In this document: piece by piece, positions 56,701-64,000 of the stretch
How the letters are laid out: each line of letters begins with the position of its first letter
How positions within the stretch are numbered: the stretch's first letter is position 1
Origin: [Clostridium] colinum
GTDB taxonomy: Bacteria; Bacillota; Clostridia; Lachnospirales; CAG-274
Reading direction: 5' to 3'
NCBI RefSeq assembly: GCF_940677205.1
Contig: NZ_OW712331.1
Coordinates: forward strand, 124,001-188,000
DNA: 64,000 bases
Notes under the pieces: generated by a model
The model's input: the letters and a program-made list of their open reading frames with translations, nothing else
The model's database searches: none
Told to the model about the DNA's origin: nothing
Program-made: the position numbers and the translations under genes

Positions 56701-59340
56701 ATGGAAAAATTAATGCTAATAGATGGTCATAGCATAATGAATAGAGCTTTTTATGCAATACCGATTTTAACAAATAAAGAAGGGCAATATACAAATGCTA
56801 TATATGGATTTTTAAATATATTATTTAAACTTATAGAAGAAGAACAACCTACATATATAGGGGTTAGTTTTGACTTGCCTAAACCAACTTTTAGACATTT
56901 AAAATATAGCGAATATAAAGGTAATAGAAAAAAGACACCAGAAGAGCTAAGAAGTCAAATACCTTTAATAAAAGAAATTTTAAAAGCAATGAATGTTGTT
57001 ATATATGAAAAAGAAGGCTATGAAGCAGATGATGTTTTAGCAACTGTTGCAAAAAAAGCCGAACATTTAGGAATATATCCTATAATTGTAAGTGGAGATA
57101 GAGATTTACTACAAATAGCTACAGATAATATAAAAATAAAAATTCCCAAAACAAAAGCAGGCAAAACAGAAATAGAAGATTATTTTGCAAAAGATGTAAT
57201 AGAAAAATATAGTGTAACACCACAAGAATTTATAGAAGTAAAAGCACTTATGGGAGATACTTCAGATAATGTGCCAGGGGTGCCTTCTATTGGTGAAAAA
57301 ACTGCTATAAAAATCATTACTGAATATAAAACAGTTGAAAATGCGATAGAAAATGCACCAAATATTAAGCCTAAAAAAGCAGGAGAAAATATTTTACAAT
57401 ATAAAGAACAAGCCTTATTAAGTAAATATTTAGTTACAATAGATACAGAAGTTCCTATTGAATTTTTATTAAAAAAGACAGAAGATATTTTTAACCAAGA
57501 ATTTTTTAAACAATGTGAAAAATATGAGTTAAAGACTATTTTATTAAAATTTAAACAAAGTTCTAAACAAGAAGAAGTATTAGAGTTTAAATTGATAGAA
57601 AATATAGATAAGGCTAAGGAATATTTTAATGGTCTAAACAAAGATGAAGAAATAGCTTATAAAATAATTTATGATAACAATATATTTGTTGGTATAAGCT
57701 TTACAACTAAAAATGATGTAGGTACTTTTATAAAAGTTTCAAATGATATAGAAAAAAATGAAATTTTAAATATATATAAAACATTTTTTGAAGAAGATTA
57801 TAAAAAAATAACAATAGATGCTAAAACGGATATTATATTTTTAAATAAAAACAATATAAAATTAAATAATTTAATATTTGATGCTATGATAGGTGCTTAT
57901 ATTTTAAACCCTAGTAAAAATAAATATGAATATAATCACATAGCAGAGGAATTTTTAAACAAAAATTATGATGATAAAGACGAACTTTTAGGTACTAGAA
58001 AATCTAAAAAATTTATATATGATATAGATGAAAAAGATTGGTTTAATTATTGTGTAAGACAAAGCTATGTAGCTTATGAAACAAAGCCTATAATAAGCAA
58101 AAAAATAGAAGAAAATAACCAACAAGAGCTTTTTTATAATATAGAAATGCCTCTTATTGAAGTTTTGGCAAGTATGGAACTTTATGGAATAAAAGTATCT
58201 AAACAAGAGCTTATACAATACCAACAAGAGCTTAATGAAGAAATAGAAAAACTTACAAAAGAAATATACTGGTTAGCAGGTGAAGAATTTAATATAAATT
58301 CATCAAAACAGCTAGGAGAAATAATTTTTGATAAATTTAACTTAAAAGGTGGAAAAAAAACAATAAGAGGTTGGTCTACATCAGCAGATGTGTTAGAAAA
58401 AATATATGACCAACACGAAATAATACCTAAAATATTAGTATATAGAACATATGCAAAGCTTAAAAGCACATACGCAGATGGGTTATTAAATGTATTAGAT
58501 GAAAAAACAAGCAGAATATATTCAAACTTTAATCAAACTGCAACGGCAACAGGTAGAATAAGTAGCACCGAACCTAATTTACAAAATATACCTATAAGAA
58601 TAGAGCTTGGACATAAAGTTAGAAAAGTGTTTAAACCAGAAGAAGAGCATATATTTATAGATGCAGACTATTCTCAAATAGAGCTTAGAGTTTTAGCACA
58701 TTTATCTCAAGATGAGCATCTTATAAAAGCCTTTAACGAAGGGCAAGATATTCATAAAATAACAGCTTCTAAAGTATTTAATAAACCATTAGAAGAGATT
58801 ACAAGCTTTGAAAGAGGAGCGGCTAAAGCTATAAATTTTGGTCTTATATATGGTAAACAAGCTTTTTCTTTATCTCAAGACTTAGGAATAACAAAAAGTA
58901 AAGCAGAAGAATATATAAATGATTATTTTGATAAATATCCTAAAATAAAACAATTTTTAGATAGAACAGTAGAAGAAACAAAAGAGACAGGATATACTAA
59001 AACAATGTTTAACAGAATAAGATATGTACCAGAGATAAATTCTTCAAATTTTGTTCAAAGAGGTGTTGGTCAAAGAATAGCTATGAACACACCTATACAA
59101 GGTACGGCGGCAGATATTATAAAAATAGCAATGGTAAAAGTATATAACCGTATAAAGAAAGAAGGTCTAAAATCTAGATTAATTTTACAAGTACATGATG
59201 AGCTTTTAATAGAAACATATAAAGGTGAAGAAAGTATTATAAAAACTATATTAAAAGATGAAATGGAAAATGCTATAAATTTCTCTGTAAAACTTCTTAT
59301 AGATATAAATGAGGGTGAAAACTGGTATGACACAAAATAG
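56701..59340 (+). CDS. polA: DNA polymerase I
   Basis: Repair and Okazaki-fragment polymerase, 879 residues. The N-terminal 5' nuclease has LMLIDGHSIMNRAFYA, EADDVLATVAK, VSGDRDLLQI and GDTSDNVPGVPSIGEKTA (to about residue 290). The middle domain (about 300-470) keeps the fold, but the catalytic acidic motifs of a 3'-5' exonuclease are not visible (DTE absent, FDAMIGAYILNPSKNKY only), so proofreading is probably lost. The polymerase has motif A DADYSQIELRVLAHLS, motif B RGAAKAINFGLIYG and motif C LQVHDELLIE. AAGGAG precedes ATG. coaE starts inside its last codons, so the two are translationally coupled. Confidence 0.97.
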   Translation: MEKLMLIDGHSIMNRAFYAIPILTNKEGQYTNAIYGFLNILFKLIEEEQPTYIGVSFDLPKPTFRHLKYSEYKGNRKKTPEELRSQIPLIKEILKAMNVVIYEKEGYEADDVLATVAKKAEHLGIYPIIVSGDRDLLQIATDNIKIKIPKTKAGKTEIEDYFAKDVIEKYSVTPQEFIEVKALMGDTSDNVPGVPSIGEKTAIKIITEYKTVENAIENAPNIKPKKAGENILQYKEQALLSKYLVTIDTEVPIEFLLKKTEDIFNQEFFKQCEKYELKTILLKFKQSSKQEEVLEFKLIENIDKAKEYFNGLNKDEEIAYKIIYDNNIFVGISFTTKNDVGTFIKVSNDIEKNEILNIYKTFFEEDYKKITIDAKTDIIFLNKNNIKLNNLIFDAMIGAYILNPSKNKYEYNHIAEEFLNKNYDDKDELLGTRKSKKFIYDIDEKDWFNYCVRQSYVAYETKPIISKKIEENNQQELFYNIEMPLIEVLASMELYGIKVSKQELIQYQQELNEEIEKLTKEIYWLAGEEFNINSSKQLGEIIFDKFNLKGGKKTIRGWSTSADVLEKIYDQHEIIPKILVYRTYAKLKSTYADGLLNVLDEKTSRIYSNFNQTATATGRISSTEPNLQNIPIRIELGHKVRKVFKPEEEHIFIDADYSQIELRVLAHLSQDEHLIKAFNEGQDIHKITASKVFNKPLEEITSFERGAAKAINFGLIYGKQAFSLSQDLGITKSKAEEYINDYFDKYPKIKQFLDRTVEETKETGYTKTMFNRIRYVPEINSSNFVQRGVGQRIAMNTPIQGTAADIIKIAMVKVYNRIKKEGLKSRLILQVHDELLIETYKGEESIIKTILKDEMENAINFSVKLLIDINEGENWYDTK

Positions 59341-59932
59341 ACCAAGGATAATAGGACTAACAGGAGGAACAGGCTGTGGCAAAACAACAGTCTGTTCTAT
59401 CTTAACAAAATATAATGCTTATATTATAGATGCAGATAAAATAGCTCATAGTGTTATTGAAAAAGGAAAAGAAGCTTATTTTGAAATAATAGATTATTTT
59501 GGAAATAGCATTTTAGATGAAGATAACCAAATAATAAGAAAAAAACTAGGCGAGATAGTTTTTAGTGAAAAAGAAAAGCTTAAATATTTAAACAATATAA
59601 CACATAAATATATTATTAAAGAAATAACAAATATTATAAACATAAAAAAAAATGATAAAAAATATAATTATATAGTTATAGATGCACCTCTTTTGATAGA
59701 AACAAACTTACATAAAATAGTAGATAGTGTATGGATTGTTCACTGTTCTTTAGAAACTAGAATAAAAAGGCTAAAAAAAAGAGACAATTTACCAGTAGAT
59801 ATTTTATCAAAAAGGATAAATAGCCAAACTAGTTTTGATGAAAATAAAAAATTTGCTAATTTTATTATATTTAATGAAGAAGGGGCTAACCTTGAACAGA
59901 TTATAAAACAACAATTAAAAAAGGAAATTTGA
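59327..59932 (+). CDS. coaE: Dephospho-CoA kinase
   Basis: Final step of coenzyme A synthesis, 201 residues. P-loop GLTGGTGCGKTT (Lys19), DADKIAHSVIEKG, VVIDAPLLIETNLH-like segment (IVIDAPLLIE), and the lid LKKRDNLPVDILSKRINSQ. ATG 59327 is used because GAGGGTG lies 8 bases upstream inside polA; it overlaps polA by 14 bases. The polA-coaE order is common in Firmicutes. The next gene starts at its stop codon. Confidence 0.95.
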   Translation: MTQNRPRIIGLTGGTGCGKTTVCSILTKYNAYIIDADKIAHSVIEKGKEAYFEIIDYFGNSILDEDNQIIRKKLGEIVFSEKEKLKYLNNITHKYIIKEITNIINIKKNDKKYNYIVIDAPLLIETNLHKIVDSVWIVHCSLETRIKRLKKRDNLPVDILSKRINSQTSFDENKKFANFIIFNEEGANLEQIIKQQLKKEI

Positions 59933-59934
59933 CA

Positions 59935-60504
59935 ATGGTTTATTTTTTAGATGGTAAAAAGATAACAAAAGCTTTAAAACTTATAATATTTTTTATTATA
60001 TTAATATTTTTAGCAAATGGTATTATAAATTATATATTACCTATAAAATATGAACGTATAATAGAAAAATATGCAAAAAAGTACAATATAGAAAAAAGCC
60101 TTGTATTTGCAGTTATAAATGCAGAAAGTAGGTTTAATAAAAATGCAGTATCTAATAAAGGTGCAATAGGACTTATGCAAATAATGCCAGAAACAGGAGA
60201 ATGGCTTGCAAAAAAAATAGATATAAAAGAATTTTCAGAAAATATGCTATATGACCCAGAAACAAATATAAAATTAGGCACTTATTATCTTAGTTATCTT
60301 TTAGAAAAATTTGAAGATGAAACATTAGCTTTATGTGCTTATAATGCAGGTAGCACTAATGTTTATAGGTGGCTTAATAATGAAAAATATACAAAAGATG
60401 GGAATATACACACCATACCATTTAAAGAAACAAATAATTATGTAAAAAAAATAGATATAATGAAAAAAGGATATAATATTTTATTTAAAATTAATATATT
60501 ATAA
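59935..60504 (+). CDS. Membrane-anchored lytic transglycosylase (SLT domain)
   Basis: Peptidoglycan-cleaving enzyme, 189 residues. An N-terminal membrane segment (about residues 16-36) anchors an SLT/GEWL domain. The catalytic Glu64 is in VINAESRFNKNAVSNKGAIGLMQIMPETG, followed by YDPETNIKLGTYYLSYLL and LCAYNAGSTNV, the complete family signature. ATG 59935 is preferred (AAGGA 9 bases upstream); a TTG at 59929 that overlaps the coaE stop is an alternative. It is part of the polA-coaE-slt-SBP-galT-ddl run. Confidence 0.93.
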   Translation: MVYFLDGKKITKALKLIIFFIILIFLANGIINYILPIKYERIIEKYAKKYNIEKSLVFAVINAESRFNKNAVSNKGAIGLMQIMPETGEWLAKKIDIKEFSENMLYDPETNIKLGTYYLSYLLEKFEDETLALCAYNAGSTNVYRWLNNEKYTKDGNIHTIPFKETNNYVKKIDIMKKGYNILFKINIL

Positions 60505-60521
60505 AATATTTTGGAGGGTAT

Positions 60522-62135
60522 ATGAAAATATACAAAAGACTTTTAATTATGCTTATTTGTATTATTTTAGTAGGCTGTGAAAATGATGATAAAACAAATA
60601 CTCAAAATAATACAAAACAAACTAACAATGCAGAAAAAAACGAAGATAAAAGCCAGCCACAAGATAATAAAAAAGTGGCAATAGAAGGTGGAGAGCTTAT
60701 ACTTTCTATGCGTATGCCAAAAACATTAAATCCTTTAATAAATGAAGATGTAACAGTTGATAATATATTAAAAATTATGTTTGAGCCACTTTTTAGCATA
60801 GATAGTGAAACTTTAAAGCCAACGCCTAATCTTGCTAGCTCTTATTCTATTTCTGAAGACGGTAAAACAGTATATATAAATATGAGGACAGATATATACT
60901 GGCACGATGGAAGCCCAGTAACAGCCACAGATGTTGTTTTTTCATTAGATACCATAAAAGCCACACCTACATCTTTATATACAAATGTTTTAAACAAGGT
61001 AGCATCATATAGTAGCAAAGGGAGCCAAGTTATCATAAACTATACAGAGCCTTATAGTTTTTTTATGCATAATTTGTGTTTTCCTATTATACCAAAGCAT
61101 TATTATAAAAATAATTTAGATATAGAAAATAGCAAGAGCTTAAAGCCTTTAGGTAACGGAAGTTTTAAATATTCTAATTATAGGTTAGCAAATGAACTTA
61201 TTTTGGAAAAGACAACGTCTTTTAAAGGTAAACCATATATAAACACAATAAAAGTGATTATAACATCAGATAGTCAAACAGATTTATATGCTTTTGAAAA
61301 AAATATAATAAATAGTATTTCTATTGATTTTTCTGATTGGGGTAACTTAAATTATAAAAGAGAAAAGATAAGCACAGGTATAACAACAAATAACTTTGAG
61401 TATTTAGGATTTAATTTTGAAAAAGATATATTTAAAAATTTAGAGCTTAGAAAAGCTATAGCTTATTCTATACCTAAAGATGAAATAATAAATAATATAT
61501 ATTTAGGAAATGGGCAAAAAACTTTATCGCCTATAAATCCAAAATCTTTTTTAGCTTATAAAGAGCTAGAAAAATATGATTATAGTATGCAAAAATCTAT
61601 AGAGGCTTTAGGAAAAGCAAATTTAACAAAAGAGCAGATAAATTTTACATTATTAGTAAATGAAGAAAATAAAGAAAGAACAGAAACAGCAGAGCTTATG
61701 CAAAAAAGGTTAAATCAGGTAGGCTTAAACATTGAGATAATAAAAAAGCCTTTTGAAGAATATAAAAAAGATTTAGAAGATGGTAATTTTGATATGTTTT
61801 TAGCTGGTATAGACTTTGGGATAGTACCTAATTTTCAAAGCTTTTTAATGTCTTCTGGAACTGGTGAAGGAGGTATTAATTACCAAAACTTTACAGATGC
61901 TACAATGGACTTTTTAATAGGCGAAATGTACATTGCAACTTCAGAAGAAAAATTTATGAATGCGTGTGTAAATATGCAAAAGTATTTTTCAGAGCAACTA
62001 CCAGTGGTAGGTATATTTTTTAAAGAACAAATACTTCTTACAGATTATACTGTAAATGGAGAAAAAAAACCTAATATTTATAACCAATTTAATAATATAG
62101 AAAAATGGTATATAGAACAGGAAGTGGATAATTGA
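60522..62135 (+). CDS. Solute-binding lipoprotein, ABC transporter family 5 (OppA/DppA type)
   Basis: Extracellular peptide/nickel-type binding lipoprotein, 537 residues. Lipobox ILVGC near residue 19 in a short signal peptide, an Asn/Lys/Gln-rich linker, then the SBP_5 blocks LNPLINEDVTVDNILKIMFEPLF, YSISEDGKTVYINMRTDIYWHDGSPVTATDVVFSLD, and FEYLGFNFEKDIFKNLELRKAIAYSI. No permease or ATPase genes are adjacent, so it is an orphan binding protein that must use a transporter elsewhere or act as a sensor. GGAGG precedes ATG. The next gene overlaps its stop codon. Confidence 0.92.
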   Translation: MKIYKRLLIMLICIILVGCENDDKTNTQNNTKQTNNAEKNEDKSQPQDNKKVAIEGGELILSMRMPKTLNPLINEDVTVDNILKIMFEPLFSIDSETLKPTPNLASSYSISEDGKTVYINMRTDIYWHDGSPVTATDVVFSLDTIKATPTSLYTNVLNKVASYSSKGSQVIINYTEPYSFFMHNLCFPIIPKHYYKNNLDIENSKSLKPLGNGSFKYSNYRLANELILEKTTSFKGKPYINTIKVIITSDSQTDLYAFEKNIINSISIDFSDWGNLNYKREKISTGITTNNFEYLGFNFEKDIFKNLELRKAIAYSIPKDEIINNIYLGNGQKTLSPINPKSFLAYKELEKYDYSMQKSIEALGKANLTKEQINFTLLVNEENKERTETAELMQKRLNQVGLNIEIIKKPFEEYKKDLEDGNFDMFLAGIDFGIVPNFQSFLMSSGTGEGGINYQNFTDATMDFLIGEMYIATSEEKFMNACVNMQKYFSEQLPVVGIFFKEQILLTDYTVNGEKKPNIYNQFNNIEKWYIEQEVDN

Positions 62136-63028
62136 TTAGAAAAAATTTTTTGACTGGAGAATATGTTATTTTTTCTCTAGATAGAGTAAAAAGGCCACAA
62201 AATATTAAAAAAGATATACTTACAACACCTATTAAGTTTTGCCCATTTTGCACAGAAAATAAACATATGATATCTGAACCTATATATAGAAGCTTTAATG
62301 ATGAAATACGCTTAATATATAATAAATATCCTATAATATCAGATATAAATGAAAATTATGGAGTCCATTATGTATTGATAGATACAAAAAGCCACGAAAA
62401 AAGCATAATAAATTATACAGATGAGCATATGTTTTATTTAATGAAATCTATAAAAGATATATTAAATATTTTATATAAAGATAAAAATCTTAAATATGTA
62501 CAAATATTTAAAAATCAAGGTAGAAATGCAGGAGCATCTCAGTCTCACTCTCATTGGCAAATTTTAGGCTTATCTATTTTGCCTAATAAACAAAAATATA
62601 TGATAGACGTATTAAATAAATATGAAAAAGAAAATAAAAAATGTTATTTTTGTAGTAATAATTTTGATGAAAACATAGTATATGAAAACAATGAGTTTTT
62701 AGCTTTTTGTCCAGAAGATTGTTTATATTGTTATGAAATAAATATTATACCCAAAAAACATATTACAAGTATTAGATACTTAGATGACACAATGCTAGAA
62801 CAACTAGGAATTATATTAAAAAAATGTTTGATAAAGTTAAATTTAATATACATTAATTTAGACTATAATATTTGTGTATATAATGGATTTAAAGAAGAAG
62901 ATGAATATCACTTTTTTATACAAATTATACCAAGGATAGGCAATTTAGCAGGGTTTGAATTTTCTACTGGTATGTTTGTAAACTCTGTTTTACCAAAAGA
63001 AGCAGCAAAATCTTTAAGAGAAATATAA
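62132..63028 (+). CDS. GalT-like HIT-superfamily nucleotidyltransferase
   Basis: 298 residues, resembling galactose-1-phosphate uridylyltransferases. Two HIT-type repeats are visible: the active-site-like SQSHSHWQILGLS in the first and YHFFIQIIPRIG in the second. Cysteine pairs CPFC (about residues 37-40) and CYFC could bind zinc as in GalT. It is shorter than classical GalT, and no galK or galE is nearby, so the substrate is uncertain. The start is TTG 62132, overlapping the preceding stop as TTGA, with AGGAAGTGG upstream. Translational coupling to the SBP gene is likely. Confidence 0.75.
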   Translation: MIRKNFLTGEYVIFSLDRVKRPQNIKKDILTTPIKFCPFCTENKHMISEPIYRSFNDEIRLIYNKYPIISDINENYGVHYVLIDTKSHEKSIINYTDEHMFYLMKSIKDILNILYKDKNLKYVQIFKNQGRNAGASQSHSHWQILGLSILPNKQKYMIDVLNKYEKENKKCYFCSNNFDENIVYENNEFLAFCPEDCLYCYEINIIPKKHITSIRYLDDTMLEQLGIILKKCLIKLNLIYINLDYNICVYNGFKEEDEYHFFIQIIPRIGNLAGFEFSTGMFVNSVLPKEAAKSLREI

Positions 63029-63052
63029 ATGTTATAGTTTTGGAGGGATAAA

Positions 63053-63970
63053 ATGAAAACGAATCTTATGATTTTAAAAGGTGGAACTTCTTTAGAAAGG
63101 GAAATATCTTTAAAATCTTTTGAAAATGTTATGCAAAATATTGATAAAAAAAAATATAATATATTAGATATAGATGTAAAAGATATAGATATATTAATTG
63201 AAAATATAAAAAATTTTAAACCTCATATAGTTTTAAATCTTATACACGGTGGTATGGGCGAAGATGGTACTATACAATCGTTATTATCATTATTAAATAT
63301 AAAATATGTAGGTAGTAAAGCACTATCTAGTGGTATATGTATGGATAAAAATATCTCCAAAACTATATTAAAAGCTAACAATATACCAGTTATAGACTAT
63401 GTTTATATTAAAAAAGATGAAAATCCATATTTATATAAAGTAGACATAGATGAACTAATGTATCCAGTTATAGTAAAACCTAATAAAGGTGGGTCTAGCA
63501 TAGGGATAAAGATAGCTAAAAATATAGAACAAGTATTTGAAGCTATAGAAAGTATAAAAAAATTAGATGATGATATTTTAATTGAAAAATTCATATCTGG
63601 TAAAGAAGTAACTTGTAGTATAGTACAAAACAAGGAAGGTTTATATGTATTATCTATATTAGACATTAATACAAATAGTGATATTTTTGACTATAGCGCT
63701 AAATATGATAAAGAAACTAACATAGATTTTTCAAATTTACCTAACTTTTTACAAACAATGATAAAAGAAGTAGCAAAGAAAGTGTTTAATGTTTTAAAAT
63801 GTGAAGGCTATGTAAATATAGATTTTATAATAAAAGAAGATGATATATACGTTTTAGAAATAAATACTATACCTGGATTTACAAATAAAAGCTTGTTACC
63901 TAAAGCACTTATGCTTTGTAACAAAAGTTTTACTGATTTTTTAGATGAGATAATAGAATTTGCTATGTAA
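63053..63970 (+). CDS. D-alanine--D-alanine ligase, second copy (short form)
   Basis: ATP-grasp ligase of 305 residues, the DdlB length. LKGGTSLEREISLKS, LIHGGMGEDGTIQSLLSLLNIKYVGS, YPVIVKPNKGGSSIGIK, FDYSAKYDKET and the metal-binding VLEINTIPGFTNKSLLP are all present. GGAGGG lies 7 bases before ATG. It differs clearly from the 358-residue ligase at 19601, so it is not a recent duplicate. In many bacteria a Ddl precedes ftsQ in the division cluster; here it ends an operon with wall-related slt, and the next partial gene begins 12 bases downstream. Substrate assumed D-Ala-D-Ala. Confidence 0.93.
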   Translation: MKTNLMILKGGTSLEREISLKSFENVMQNIDKKKYNILDIDVKDIDILIENIKNFKPHIVLNLIHGGMGEDGTIQSLLSLLNIKYVGSKALSSGICMDKNISKTILKANNIPVIDYVYIKKDENPYLYKVDIDELMYPVIVKPNKGGSSIGIKIAKNIEQVFEAIESIKKLDDDILIEKFISGKEVTCSIVQNKEGLYVLSILDINTNSDIFDYSAKYDKETNIDFSNLPNFLQTMIKEVAKKVFNVLKCEGYVNIDFIIKEDDIYVLEINTIPGFTNKSLLPKALMLCNKSFTDFLDEIIEFAM

Positions 63971-63981
63971 AAAGGAGCTTT

Positions 63982-64000
63982 ATGAAACGAAAGATAACAA
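63982..64000 (+). CDS. Start of a further gene, cut by the window edge
   Basis: ATG 63982 follows AAAGGAGC at good spacing, 11 bases after the ddl stop. Only MKRKIT is visible. The basic N terminus would suit a membrane protein such as FtsQ, but this is a guess from gene order only. Confidence 0.5.

Overview
The window is a strongly A+T-rich chromosomal segment of a Gram-positive, low-GC Clostridia-type bacterium. Evidence: Firmicutes-style 16S and 23S rRNA genes, a tyrosine T-box leader, near-consensus sigma-A promoters with 17-bp spacers, GGAGG-type ribosome binding sites, GlnRS, class I-alpha glutamine synthetase, formate-tetrahydrofolate ligase, an SLH-anchored surface protein and several sporulation families (YlmC/YmxH, YunB, CotS-like). 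The 16S looks like the Lachnospirales/Anaerotignum-Tyzzerella neighbourhood, but this is recalled similarity, not a search. Sialic acid and N-acetylglucosamine catabolism suggest a host-associated, mucus-exposed life.

Layout: 1-1880 is a chemoreceptor cut by the window edge, with about six HAMP-like repeats. 2220-6300 is a cystine/cysteine unit: TcyP-like symporter, CoA-disulfide-reductase-family flavoprotein, and a CyuA-type L-cysteine desulfidase broken by one extra base in an A8 run. 6536-8307 holds a YbjQ protein, a METTL25-like methyltransferase and YlmC/YmxH. 8400-10310 is a two-gene type II restriction-modification unit. 10334-13085 holds tyrS with its T-box and a frameshifted pepT. 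13402-19302 is the stable-RNA block: two tRNA-Ser, 16S, 23S, tRNA-Asn, tRNA-Glu, 5S, then tRNA-Pro, -Arg, -His and -Lys.

19601-33217 is mostly housekeeping: ddl-murI, trxA, a CotS-like protein, nagB-nagA, fhs, a sigV-rsiV-like ECF sigma/anti-sigma pair, yajC, yunB and a class A PBP. 33453-40654 is a sialic acid operon (nanA, SSS transporter, YhcH/NanQ, nanK-like ROK kinase, PTS EIIBC, nanE) with a divergent RpiR-type regulator. Its product GlcNAc-6-P would be finished by NagA and NagB encoded 10 kb away. Then glnA, tkt and an HD phosphohydrolase.

45412-52000 is the most accessory part. It has an orphan promoter overlapped by two GTTAG-N6-CTAAC dyads that drives only a short terminated transcript, two paralogous BspA-like LRR surface proteins (one with intact SLH anchors, one whose SLH tail has decayed), and an IS200/IS605 element. 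52005-63970 holds an LCP protein, glnS with a small broken upstream gene, tRNA-Phe/Lys, an IS200 relic, a small membrane protein, and a run of polA, coaE, a lytic transglycosylase, a solute-binding lipoprotein, a GalT-like HIT-fold protein and a second ddl.

Three genes carry single-base frameshifts (5147-5154, 12428-12430, 55402-55407). Two lie in A/T runs, so sequencing error must be excluded before calling decay or phase variation. I did not find a complete novel defence or biosynthetic system. The best leads are the orphan dyad-controlled short transcript, the hairpin at the extreme 5' end of the glnA message, and the R-M pair.
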